Positions 55,897 to 64,000 of a stretch of DNA of 64,000 nucleotides are shown in pieces. Both the position numbers and the translations under genes were made by a program. The notes beneath the pieces were generated by a model. That model was not told the DNA's origin. It searched no databases and worked only from the letters and a program-made list of their open reading frames with translations. Within the stretch, counting starts at the first letter, position 1, and every line of letters begins with the position of its first letter. This DNA is from Bordetella sp. LUAb4 (GTDB taxonomy: Bacteria > Pseudomonadota > Gammaproteobacteria > Burkholderiales > Burkholderiaceae_B): NCBI RefSeq assembly GCF_021325795.1, contig NZ_JAHPZX010000002.1, positions 1,178,001 to 1,242,000 of the forward strand. The letters are read 5' to 3'.

Positions 55897-57531
55897 ATGT
55901 CCATCCCCCGCAACGGCGCCGCGGCGTTGGTGTCCACGCTGGCCGCGGCCGGTGTCAAACGTCTGTTCACGCTATCCGGCAACCACATCATGCCGGTCTT
56001 CGATGCCTGCCTGGATGCAGGCATCGAGCTGCTGCACACCCGCCATGAAGCCGCGGCCGTCCACATGGCCGATGCCTGGGCGCGGCTGACGGGTGAACCC
56101 GGCGTGGCGCTGGTGACAGGCGGCCCCGGGCACGCCAATGCGGTGTCGGCGCTCTACACCGCCAGCATGGCCGAATCGCCTGTGCTGCTGCTGTCCGGCC
56201 ACGCACCGCATACGCAGTTGGGGATGGGCGCCTTCCAGGAAATGCGCCAGACCGACATCGCCGCGCCTTTGACCAAGGCGGCCACGCTGGCCGCCAGCGC
56301 CGACAGCGTGGCGCAGGACCTGGTGCAGGCGCTGCGGCTGGCACGTTCCGGCCGCCCCGGCCCGGTGCACCTGAGCCTGCCGACGGACGCGCTGGAATCC
56401 GCCTGCACCCAGAACCTGCCCGACTCGGTCGACATCACGCCCGTCGCGCAGCCGCTATCCGCCGAGTCCGCACGTGCCTGCCTGGACGCTTTGGCGCAAG
56501 CCCAACGCCCCTTGATCCTGACCGGCCCCGCAGCCATGCGTGGGGCGGACCTGGAGGCATCGACGGCCCTGGAGCAGGCCTGCGGCATACCTGTCATCGG
56601 CATGCAGAGCCCTCGTGGCGTCGCTGATCCGGCCTTGGGGGCGTTCGCTGAAATGCTGGCGCAAGCAGATTGCGTCCTGCTGCTCGGCAAGCGCCTGGAT
56701 TTCACCCTGAAATTCGGCACGGCACCCGCGCTCGCGGCCGACTGCACGTTTCTGCAGATCGATGCGGAAAGCCTTGAATTCGATCGCAGCCGCCGCGCGG
56801 CAGGCACACGCTTGACGCTGACGGCACAGGCGGACCACGGCAGCGCGCTGGCCGCGCTGCGCGATGCCTGCGCCGGATACACGCCCCGCCATGCCGCCTG
56901 GACCGCCGACGTGCGCGCGGCATTGGCCTATCGGCCCGCCGCGTGGACGACGGCGAGCGCCCAACAACATGGGCGTCTGCATCCTTATCAAGCGCTGGCC
57001 CCGGTCCAGGCCGTCCTGGATCGCCATCCAGACGCCGTGCTGGTGGCCGACGGCGGCGAGATCGGGCAGTGGGCGCAGGCCATCCTGCATGCGCCGGACC
57101 GGGTGCTCAACGGCGTCGCCGGCTCCATCGGCGCGGCGCTACCCTTCGCGGTGGCGGCCAGCCTGGCGCGACCGGGCGCGCCTGTCGTGGCGGTGATGGG
57201 TGATGGCACCTTCGGGTTCCACGCCGCCGAAATCGATACCGCCGTGCGCTATCGACTGCCCTTCGTCGTGGTCGTCGGCAACGATGCGCGGTGGAATGCT
57301 GAGTACCAGATCCAGTTGCGCGAGTATGGCGCGCAACGCACCGTGGGCTGCGAACTGCTGCCCACGCGCTACGATCTGGTCACGCAAGCCTTCGGCGGCC
57401 ACGGCAGCCTGGTGACGATGGCGGAGGCCGTGACGCCGGCGCTGGCGCAGGCACGCGGCTGCGGCCTGCCGGCCTGCGTCAACATCATGATCGAAGGCTT
57501 GCCCGCGCCGGTGGTGAAGCGCCAGGGATGA
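55897..57531 (+). CDS. thiamine-diphosphate-dependent enzyme (acetolactate synthase-like)
   Basis: 544 aa from the ATG at 55897 (CAGGAGAG upstream). Three-domain ThDP decarboxylase/synthase plan: PYR domain with RLFTLSGNHIMPVFDACLDA and the cofactor-activating Glu51 (HTRHEAAAVHMADAWAR), a central domain (RPLILTGPAAM), and a PP domain with VMGDGTFGFHAAEIDTAVRY and the metal-ligating VVGNDARWNAEYQ. It could be an acetolactate synthase-like, oxalyl-CoA or benzoylformate decarboxylase-type enzyme; the sequence does not decide. Single gene, convergent with aspT. Confidence 0.85.
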   Translation: MSIPRNGAAALVSTLAAAGVKRLFTLSGNHIMPVFDACLDAGIELLHTRHEAAAVHMADAWARLTGEPGVALVTGGPGHANAVSALYTASMAESPVLLLSGHAPHTQLGMGAFQEMRQTDIAAPLTKAATLAASADSVAQDLVQALRLARSGRPGPVHLSLPTDALESACTQNLPDSVDITPVAQPLSAESARACLDALAQAQRPLILTGPAAMRGADLEASTALEQACGIPVIGMQSPRGVADPALGAFAEMLAQADCVLLLGKRLDFTLKFGTAPALAADCTFLQIDAESLEFDRSRRAAGTRLTLTAQADHGSALAALRDACAGYTPRHAAWTADVRAALAYRPAAWTTASAQQHGRLHPYQALAPVQAVLDRHPDAVLVADGGEIGQWAQAILHAPDRVLNGVAGSIGAALPFAVAASLARPGAPVVAVMGDGTFGFHAAEIDTAVRYRLPFVVVVGNDARWNAEYQIQLREYGAQRTVGCELLPTRYDLVTQAFGGHGSLVTMAEAVTPALAQARGCGLPACVNIMIEGLPAPVVKRQG

Positions 57532-57612
57532 AGCGGTGGGTATGACCTGACAGGCGTGAAGCTGCTGGCGTGAAACGACGAGCAGGCAGCGCCACGCATG
57601 CGGCGCGACGCA

Positions 57613-59319
57613 TCAGCCCCCCAGTTGATGCGCCAGCGCCACGATGATAGGCCCCAGTACCGGCAGCAGGACGTTTGCCACCGCATAAGTCACCGTATAG
57701 CCCAATAGCGGCACGGCGCTGCCGCTGGCCGCCATGATGGCGCTGATGGAAGGCGTGCTGACGTGCTGGCCGGCGATCGCCCCGACCAGCAGCGGACCGG
57801 GAATCTTCAGCAGCTTGTGGCCTACCCACAGCGACAGGCTGGCTGGCCCCAGGGACACCAGCAGGCCGATCAACGGCAAGGCCAGGCCGTGTTCACGCAC
57901 CAGCGCGATGGCCTGCGGCCCGGCGGACAAGCCGACGCAGGCCACGAAAATCGCCAGTCCAAGATCCTTGAGCAATTGCACCGCCGCGCCGGGCAAATGG
58001 CCGATATTCGGCCGCCGCGCGTTCAACCATCCACACACCAGGCCGCTGACCAGCGCCCCGCCGCCACCGCCCAGCGAAACCGGGATACCGCCGATCCGCG
58101 CGCCCAGCGTGCCGATGGCCAGCCCGGCCACGATGCCGGCGCACAGGAACACCAGATCGCTACCGTCCGATGTGCGCAGCTCATCGCCTATGCGCACCGC
58201 GGCGGCGGCCACGCGCGCTTCGGCGCCGACCAGCGTCACCACGTCGCCATATTGCAGCACGGTCGACGGGCCCACCGGCAGCGCATGGCCCGTACGCACG
58301 ATGGATTGCACGAACACGCCGTGCGCCGCCCTGGCCGACGCCCGCTGCGCCAACTGGCGCAGGGTGCGGCCATTGACACCCTTACGGCCGACCACCACCG
58401 TACGCGTGGCCAGACGAAGATCATCGGCCTGGGCCTGGTCTTCCGGCAGCTGGATCTCCGGGCCGATCACCGTCGTTCCGCGCACGGCGTTGCCGCGCGC
58501 CGCCAGCACCACCACGATATCCCCGGCCTGCAACAGCGCTGTCGGGTCCAGCGAGATGGCCGTGTCACCGCGCAGCACCTTGCTGATGGCGGAGCGGCCG
58601 CCCAAGGCCTGCTCCACCGCGGCGATCGTCTGCCCCGCCGCCTCGTTCACGCGATGCGCGCGGCCCACCAGGCGCGGCATGATGGGCTGATCGGACTGAT
58701 CCGCCGCGGTATTCACGTCCAGCTCTTCTTCCAGCTTGCGCGCGGCCTGGCGCAGATCGATGCCGAGCAGGGCCGGCGCCACCGCGCTGGTGAAAAACAC
58801 GATGCTGATCAAGCCGATCAGATAGGTCAGCGTGTAGGCCGTGGCGATATTCGACTGCATGCGCAGTTGATCCGCTTCGGACAGGTTCAGATGCCGCAGC
58901 GCCTCGGCGGCCGTGCCCACCACCGCGGACTCGGTGGCGGCACCGGCGGCCAGCCCGGCAGCGGTGCCCGCGTCCAGATGCAGCAGCCGCGTCGCCACCA
59001 GCACGATGGCCAGCACCAGGACAGCCTCGATCAACGGCAAGGCGATATAACGCAGGCTGGAGCGGTTCAGGTTGGCAAAGAATTGCGGCCCGCCTGAATA
59101 TCCCATGGCAAAGATGAACAGGGCGAAGGCGACGTCCTTGGTATCGCCCCCGACGCTGCACCCAGTCTGGCCCAATACCAAGGCGACGATCAGCGTCCCG
59201 CACACGCCGCCCAGTTGGATGGGGCCCACCCGCAAGCGGCCAGCCAGAAAGCCCAGGCCCACCGTGACGAACAACAGAGCGATCGGAACATCGCTGAAAA
59301 AACCGACCGAACACGTCAT
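57613..59319 (-). CDS. aspT: aspartate:alanine antiporter family (AAEx), copy 1
   Basis: 568 aa. GAGG lies before the ATG. N-terminal helices (IALLFVTVGLGFLAGRL, GPIQLGGVCGTLIVALVLGQ), GYSGGPQFFANLNRSSLRYI, then two cytosolic RCK_C/TrkA-C domains (about 210-375, with TALLQAGDIVVVLAARG and STVLQYGDVVTLVGAEA) and a C-terminal membrane half (GGIPVSLGGGGGALVSGLVC, KIPGPLLVGAIAGQHVSTPS). The AspT group exchanges aspartate for alanine, the product of AspD, generating proton motive force. Directly downstream of aspD. Confidence 0.9.
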   Translation of the reverse strand: MTCSVGFFSDVPIALLFVTVGLGFLAGRLRVGPIQLGGVCGTLIVALVLGQTGCSVGGDTKDVAFALFIFAMGYSGGPQFFANLNRSSLRYIALPLIEAVLVLAIVLVATRLLHLDAGTAAGLAAGAATESAVVGTAAEALRHLNLSEADQLRMQSNIATAYTLTYLIGLISIVFFTSAVAPALLGIDLRQAARKLEEELDVNTAADQSDQPIMPRLVGRAHRVNEAAGQTIAAVEQALGGRSAISKVLRGDTAISLDPTALLQAGDIVVVLAARGNAVRGTTVIGPEIQLPEDQAQADDLRLATRTVVVGRKGVNGRTLRQLAQRASARAAHGVFVQSIVRTGHALPVGPSTVLQYGDVVTLVGAEARVAAAAVRIGDELRTSDGSDLVFLCAGIVAGLAIGTLGARIGGIPVSLGGGGGALVSGLVCGWLNARRPNIGHLPGAAVQLLKDLGLAIFVACVGLSAGPQAIALVREHGLALPLIGLLVSLGPASLSLWVGHKLLKIPGPLLVGAIAGQHVSTPSISAIMAASGSAVPLLGYTVTYAVANVLLPVLGPIIVALAHQLGG

Positions 59320-59382
59320 GGCGTCCTCTGGCGCGACCTGCGCCCCTTTTACTCGCCCTTGGCCCCGGGCTAACCGCTTGGT

Positions 59383-61470
59383 TTACCGCTTGCTTGGAGT
59401 CTTCGTGGATGACTTGGAAAACGCTTTGGAGAGCGCCTTTGAAACCGCCTTTGAAGTCTTCTTTGAAGCCGCCTTTGAAGTCGCCTTGGAAGTCTTCTTT
59501 GAGGCCTTCTTGGAAGCTTTCTTAGCGGCCTTCTTCGCCGGCACGTCCGCGGTCTTCTTCGCCGCCTTCTTGGCCGCCTTCTTGGCTGCCTTCTTCGCCG
59601 GCACCGGCACATCGGCCTCCGCCACCCTGACCTCGGCCGCCCACACCGCGGCGGCACGTGCTGACTTCTTGCGCTTGCCCGCCGTTGCGGCGACAGGCTC
59701 GGGCTGGGCGATGTTCGATGCCACCTTGCGATCGGCCGGCGCCGGCTGCGCGCCCACGCCCAGCTGCGGCACCACGCCACGCGGACCCGAATGCACCTTC
59801 GCGCCAGTCTGCCAGGCGTCGACGTATTCCTTGGCCGCCTCCACCATGGCCTGGCCGATACTGGCGTAGTCCGCCTCGTTCAGATTGGCCAGGGACACCC
59901 GAATCGACCACGGCGGTCCGCCAAAACCGCCACCATCCATCAACACCACGCCGGACTTCTCCGCCAGGCGGAACAGGAAATCGACCGGTTCATAGTTCTT
60001 GCGCATGTAGTCGCAAAACTTGTCGCCGTACGAGTTCTGCGCCCACACCATGAAATCCAGTTCGACGTAATACCAGGCGCGCTGCTTGTCCTCGGGCGGC
60101 AGTGGAATCCCCAGGCCACGCCACAGTGCGTCGCGGCGATCCTGCACGATCTTCATCGTCAGGTGCTTGTAGCTGTCCTTCAGATCCAGCAAATGGGACA
60201 AGGCGAAAAACGCCATCTGCACCTGTTGCGGCAGAGACAGCCCCGCGGTGTGATTCAAGGCCACGTCACGGCTGTCGGCCACCATGCGGTCGATCAGCTT
60301 GAGCTTTTCCGGTTCCAGGGTCAGGGCGCCATAACGTTGATGCAGCCGCTTGCGTTCCTTGCCGGGCAGCTTGGCGATGCGCTGGTCCATGCGGTTCTGC
60401 TCGTGGATGGCGATCACGCCCAGGCGCCAACCGGTGCAACCGAAATTCTTCGAGAACGAATACACGCAGATCGTGTTGGCCGGCACCTCGGCCATCAAGG
60501 AACGGAAATTGGGCACGAAGGTCCCGTAGACATCGTCGGTGACAAGAATCAGGTCAGGATTCTTCTTGATGATGTCGACGATCTGCGTCATCTCCATCGG
60601 ATTGAAAGCCACCGACGGCGGATTGCTGGGATTCACCGTCACCGCCAGCTTGATCTTGGGATCCGCCAGCTTGGCGATTTCTTCCGGCGGATAATGCCAG
60701 TCATGGGTGCCGTCCGCGCGCAGGCTGCTGGCATTGATCGGCACGATCTTGAACTGGAAGCGCTCCAGATGCGAGATTTCGATATAGGGCGTGAACGTCG
60801 GCAGGAACAGCGCGATCTTGTCGCCCTGCTTCAACAATCCATTCTGCTGCAGGGTGTCGAAGATGTAGCACATGGCCGCCGTGCCGCCCTCGACGGCGAA
60901 CAGGTCGAACTTTCCTTCGGGCGGCCGGCCGTCGCACATTTCCTTCATCAGGTAATCGTGGACGATCTGCTCGGTATGAACCAGCATGCGATCGGGCACC
61001 GGATAGTTGTCACCGATGATGGAGTCAACCAGTTCGTGAATCCACGCGTCGGCGTCGAAACCCTTTTTCTTGACGCCGTATTGGTGAACGCCGCCCAGAA
61101 AATCGGCGCCCGGCGCGTTCTTGTTCTCCAGCAGGAATTCGCGCAGCCTCAGGGCGATACCCGGCTTCTCGGGCATGCCGGCCATGATGCCGTGGTCATA
61201 CACGCGGCGCGCCTCGGCCATGGCGAAGTGGCCCAGCAGGAAGAAGGCCTCGCGCGGCTCGGTGGCGATCCAGTTGGGATTGCCGCGCCCCGCATTCAGC
61301 ATGGTGGCGGTGGAGATCTTCTGGCGATCACGCGCCAGGTTGATAAGAAAGTCCTTGAGCTCGAAGGGCGATAGCTGTTCCATCTCCTTCTGACGTGAAC
61401 GCGTGGTCTTGAGTGCCGAGGCCAGATCGGTGCGGACAGGCTTAGAGAGGGTTTTCGCGTGCGCGGTCAT
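59383..61470 (-). CDS. aspD: aspartate 4-decarboxylase with histone-H1-like C-terminal tail
   Basis: 695 aa; TTGGAG lies before the ATG. Residues 1-556 are a fold-type I PLP enzyme close to bifunctional aspartate 4-decarboxylase/transaminase: NAGRGNPNWIATEPREAFF, VNPSNPPS, TDDVYGTFVPNF, and the PLP-binding Lys341 in VYSFSKNFGCTGWRLG. It turns L-aspartate into L-alanine and CO2. The usual length is about 530-545; here residues 557-597 form a linker and 598-695 a Lys/Ala/Ser tail (PAKKAAKKAAKKAAKK, KASKKASKKTSKATSK) like bacterial H1 homologues. Encoded between two aspT copies. Confidence 0.92.
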   Translation of the reverse strand: MTAHAKTLSKPVRTDLASALKTTRSRQKEMEQLSPFELKDFLINLARDRQKISTATMLNAGRGNPNWIATEPREAFFLLGHFAMAEARRVYDHGIMAGMPEKPGIALRLREFLLENKNAPGADFLGGVHQYGVKKKGFDADAWIHELVDSIIGDNYPVPDRMLVHTEQIVHDYLMKEMCDGRPPEGKFDLFAVEGGTAAMCYIFDTLQQNGLLKQGDKIALFLPTFTPYIEISHLERFQFKIVPINASSLRADGTHDWHYPPEEIAKLADPKIKLAVTVNPSNPPSVAFNPMEMTQIVDIIKKNPDLILVTDDVYGTFVPNFRSLMAEVPANTICVYSFSKNFGCTGWRLGVIAIHEQNRMDQRIAKLPGKERKRLHQRYGALTLEPEKLKLIDRMVADSRDVALNHTAGLSLPQQVQMAFFALSHLLDLKDSYKHLTMKIVQDRRDALWRGLGIPLPPEDKQRAWYYVELDFMVWAQNSYGDKFCDYMRKNYEPVDFLFRLAEKSGVVLMDGGGFGGPPWSIRVSLANLNEADYASIGQAMVEAAKEYVDAWQTGAKVHSGPRGVVPQLGVGAQPAPADRKVASNIAQPEPVAATAGKRKKSARAAAVWAAEVRVAEADVPVPAKKAAKKAAKKAAKKTADVPAKKAAKKASKKASKKTSKATSKAASKKTSKAVSKALSKAFSKSSTKTPSKR
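59386..59679 (-). repeat. Lys/Ala/Ser-rich repeat segment in aspD
   Basis: Codons for residues 598-695 consist mostly of AAG, GCC/GCG and TCC/AGC in short periodic arrays (AAKK, KTSK, KAFSK units). The coding strand is a quasi-tandem repeat prone to length variation. Confidence 0.8.
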
Positions 61471-61570
61471 GACGTCTCCAAAAAATCAAGGCGTGAAACA
61501 GGGGCGAGGCGGCGAGTTGCCGGGCCTTGGGGCGCTCGGTCCCCAAAGGCGGGAAGGATTCTTGCCAGGC

Positions 61571-63262
61571 CTAAGCCATCAGCAGAACGATGACGATGCC
61601 CCAAATGATCAGCAAGGTATTGCCGATCGCATAAGGGATGGTGTAGCCCAGGGCGGGCACCTGGCTTTTGGCGGTTTCCGTGATCTGGCCGATGGCCGCG
61701 GTGGTGGTCCGCGCACCGGCGCACACCCCCAACGCGATGGCAGGATGGAACTTGAAAACGTAGCGCGCCAGTGGCACCCCTATCAGCATGGGCACGGACG
61801 TGGCGACGATACCTGCCAGGAACAGCTTGAAGCCCAATTGCCGGAAGCCTTCGACGAAACCCGGTCCCGAGGAAATGCCCACGACGGCGACGAAGGTGGT
61901 CAGGCCGACCGACGTCAGGAACCAGTGCACCGGCTCGGGCACGCGGCCGAAGGTGGGATGCACGGATCGCAGATAGCCAAACACCAGCCCCGCGATCAAG
62001 GAACCGCCGGACGTCGACAGCGTGACAGGAATGCCGGCCACGGTCAGCACCAGCGAACCCAGCAGACCACCGATGACGATGCCAAAGCCTACGAAAACCA
62101 TGTCGGTCTGCGCGGTCTGGCGATCCGCGTAACCCAGCTTGTCGACGACTCGTTCGACGTCGCGCTTGGCGCCGACGATGAAGAGGTGATCACCACGGTC
62201 CAGCTTCAAGCCCCAGTTGACGGGCATGTCATGGCCACCACGTACCACCTTGCGCAGGAATACACCGCGCCCCAACGAAGCTTCAGGCATCGCCGAGATC
62301 TCGCGCAGCGTCTTGCCGGCAAGTTTCTTATTGGTCAGCACCACTTCGATCAACTCGGCGGGCAGGTTGATCAGTTCGTGATCCTCGACTTCCGCACCGA
62401 TCTTGCCGGCGGCCTGCAACACCAGCACGTCATGGCGGCCCGCCACGCCCAGCACGTCACCCGCCTGCAGCACGGTAGTGGGCATGGCATCGACGACACC
62501 GCCATCGCGGCGGATACGCTCGACGAACACGCGGTCATCGGCGAAGCGCGCCTCCAGGTCGGCCACGGTCTTGCCGACCAGATCGGCCTGATCCAGGCGG
62601 TAGACGCGAGCGATGAATTTGCGGTATCCCGACAGCTCCAGGGAGTCCTGGCCACCGGACATCTGCGCTTCGTATTCCTGGCACGCCTTGACCAGGTCCA
62701 CGCGCATCAGCTTGGGACCCACGCTGGCCAGCAGCCAGGCGCTGCCAATGGTGCCGAAGATGTAGCAGACGGCATAGGCGACCGGAATGCTGTCTATCCA
62801 CTGCTTGCGCGTGGCTTCATCGACCTTGGTCAAGCCATTGATGGTGTCCGTGGCCACACCCATCACCGCCGATATGGTCTGCGCGCCCGCGAGCAAGCCG
62901 GCTCCCGTGCCGGCATCGAAGCCGAAAGCGACCGCCGTGCCCCAGCTCGCCAACAGGCAGATCACGCATAGCACCACCGCGAACAGGACCTGCGGCAGAC
63001 CGTCGCTTTTCATGCCACGGAAGAATTGCGGGCCTACGCCATAGCCCAGGCCGAAAAGGAAAAGCAGAAAGAAGACTTGTTTGACGACAGGCGCGATCTG
63101 GATATTGAGTTGGCCAACCAGCACACCGACCAGCAAGGTGCCGGTCACGGCTCCCAGGCTGAATCCCCCGAGTTTCTTGGCGCCTATCCAGTAGCCCACC
63201 CCCAAGGTAAGAAAGATTGCGAGTTCCGGATACTTACGCAGCGTGTCAAACAGCCATTCCAT
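61571..63262 (-). CDS. aspT: aspartate:alanine antiporter family (AAEx), copy 2
   Basis: 563 aa from the ATG at 63262 (AGGAG 8 nt upstream). Same plan as copy 1: LAIFLTLGVGYWIGAKKLGG, LGYGVGPQFFRGMKSDGLPQ, two RCK_C domains (about 205-375, TTVLQAGDVLGVAGR and KLDRGDHLFIVGAKRDVERV) and a C-terminal half with VTLSTSGGSLIAGLVFGYLR and GVCAGARTTTAAIGQITE. First gene of the minus-strand aspT-aspD-aspT operon. It is clearly diverged from copy 1, so the two may form a heteromer or differ in substrate. Confidence 0.9.
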   Translation of the reverse strand: MEWLFDTLRKYPELAIFLTLGVGYWIGAKKLGGFSLGAVTGTLLVGVLVGQLNIQIAPVVKQVFFLLFLFGLGYGVGPQFFRGMKSDGLPQVLFAVVLCVICLLASWGTAVAFGFDAGTGAGLLAGAQTISAVMGVATDTINGLTKVDEATRKQWIDSIPVAYAVCYIFGTIGSAWLLASVGPKLMRVDLVKACQEYEAQMSGGQDSLELSGYRKFIARVYRLDQADLVGKTVADLEARFADDRVFVERIRRDGGVVDAMPTTVLQAGDVLGVAGRHDVLVLQAAGKIGAEVEDHELINLPAELIEVVLTNKKLAGKTLREISAMPEASLGRGVFLRKVVRGGHDMPVNWGLKLDRGDHLFIVGAKRDVERVVDKLGYADRQTAQTDMVFVGFGIVIGGLLGSLVLTVAGIPVTLSTSGGSLIAGLVFGYLRSVHPTFGRVPEPVHWFLTSVGLTTFVAVVGISSGPGFVEGFRQLGFKLFLAGIVATSVPMLIGVPLARYVFKFHPAIALGVCAGARTTTAAIGQITETAKSQVPALGYTIPYAIGNTLLIIWGIVIVLLMA

Positions 63263-63432
63263 TCCATATCTCCTAGAAGAAACCGGGGAAAGCGGTCGGA
63301 TGTCTGCGCGCAGCCGTGCGGCGCGCGTACACCCGTGGCTCTTGGCGATATGCGTCGTCGCTATAAGCCGCCTGCGTGAATCAAGTGCAAACTTAAATCG
63401 CAAACACTAAACATTGGATGACACAAAATTGC

Positions 63433-63458
63433 GTCAATCTTGACATAATCAGCTGATT
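63433..63458. promoter_or_regulatory. two adjacent palindromes in a divergent promoter region
   Basis: GTCAA-TC-TTGAC (63433-63444) and the perfect AATCAGCTGATT (63447-63458) lie in the AT-rich 362-bp gap between aspT copy 2 and the last gene. TTGACA at 63440-63445 could be a plus-strand -35. No gene in 63263-63624; binder unknown. Confidence 0.4.
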
Positions 63459-63624
63459 GCAAGCCTAGATGCGTCTCCCTTTATTTCGTAACTTTTTATG
63501 ACTCATCAAGCCAGGCTTGCGAGTATTCCGATATAGAACAATGCAAAGCGCCGCACGCGCAGACGTCATCGCCGTGCGGCCGTCAGGCAGCGTTTATCCG
63601 CCGTTCCCAAACCAGGAGAACTCA

Positions 63625-63996
63625 ATGCGCATTTCCCGTGTCCTTCCTTCGCTCGTGCTCGCGTTCGCCTGCGGGCAAGCTGCCCACGCTGCGGGCGTGG
63701 GGTTTATGAACAACACCATCGTCGCCCACATTCCCAAGCAGGAGTGGCCGCAGTTCGAGAAAACCGTAGGGCAAGTGTTGAACGATTCACCCGATGGGAC
63801 AACCACGACGTGGACGACTCAGACCAAACGCATGAAGGGCGGTCCGGTCACCGTGGCATTGACGCCCAAGAACACGAGCAATGAAGGCAAATGCCGCCTG
63901 ATGTCGGCCGAGGTTGCGCAACAATCCAAAAAGGAACATTGGCAGTTTCTGTTCTGCAAGAACGAGCAAGGCGCCTGGCGCGCCAGCAGCGATTGA
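63625..63996 (+). CDS. small exported protein of unknown function
   Basis: 123 aa from the ATG at 63625 (CAGGAGAA upstream). Signal peptide RISRVLPSLVLAFACGQAAHAA. The mature domain (VGQVLNDSPDGTTTTWTTQT, GPVTVALTPKNTSNEGKCRL, WQFLFCKNEQGAWRASSD) has two Cys and a Trp-rich pattern reminiscent of the RT0821/Lpp0805 surface-antigen C-terminal domain; this resemblance is weak. Monocistronic as far as the window shows. Confidence 0.7.
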   Translation: MRISRVLPSLVLAFACGQAAHAAGVGFMNNTIVAHIPKQEWPQFEKTVGQVLNDSPDGTTTTWTTQTKRMKGGPVTVALTPKNTSNEGKCRLMSAEVAQQSKKEHWQFLFCKNEQGAWRASSD

Positions 63997-64000
63997 CATA

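Overview
The window is GC-rich, densely coding DNA that reads as a Burkholderiales chromosome, most likely Alcaligenaceae close to Bordetella or Achromobacter. This is inferred from gene content: a Bug/TctC solute receptor, MmgE/PrpD paralogues, an IclR/TRAP module, many ATGA-overlapped operons and a histone-H1-like Lys/Ala/Ser tail. No rRNA gene is present to settle the species.

Layout. (1) 103-7892: a divergent catabolic module. An IclR regulator leads a minus-strand operon (thiolase, acyl-CoA ligase, two PPC/DUF296 proteins) and faces a plus-strand TRAP transporter (receptor plus fused DctQM). Two near-identical palindromes lie between them. (2) 8078-9397: an AI-2E/PerM-family membrane protein. 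(3) 9480-29290: an exopolysaccharide locus with colanic-acid-like content. The minus arm holds wza, wzc, a phosphomannomutase-like gene lacking its catalytic Ser, and galE. The plus arm holds the wcaJ-type initiating transferase, gmm, manC, gmd, fcl, wzx, GT2, wzy, GT4, GT2, a wcaF-like acetyltransferase and a wcaI-like GT4. Together they predict a Wzx/Wzy polymer containing fucose and possibly galactose. Two LuxR-type regulators with degenerate receivers and an unusual formyltransferase-like/beta-propeller protein follow on the minus strand (29412-33362). (4) 33594-37428: a two-component system divergent from exported msrB and msrA. (5) 37825-45976: a Bug receptor, a tricarballylate-dehydrogenase-like flavoprotein, three MmgE/PrpD proteins and a GntR/FCD regulator, probably for an unknown di/tricarboxylate. 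(6) 46195-50403: a four-domain rhodanese protein and katG with an OxyR-like site upstream. (7) 50500-53880: a lone phage tail-fibre-like gene and a complete group II intron (51939-53845, RT/maturase inside) placed directly after an intrinsic terminator, as class C introns do. (8) 54099-55532: two small exported proteins and tRNA-Arg(ACG). (9) 55897-63262: a ThDP-dependent enzyme and an aspT-aspD-aspT operon for aspartate decarboxylation, in which AspD carries a histone-like basic tail. (10) 63625-63996: a small exported protein.

Starts were chosen by ribosome-binding sites and overlaps, so several differ from the longest open frame. Functions are read from motifs and family memory; no database search was run.
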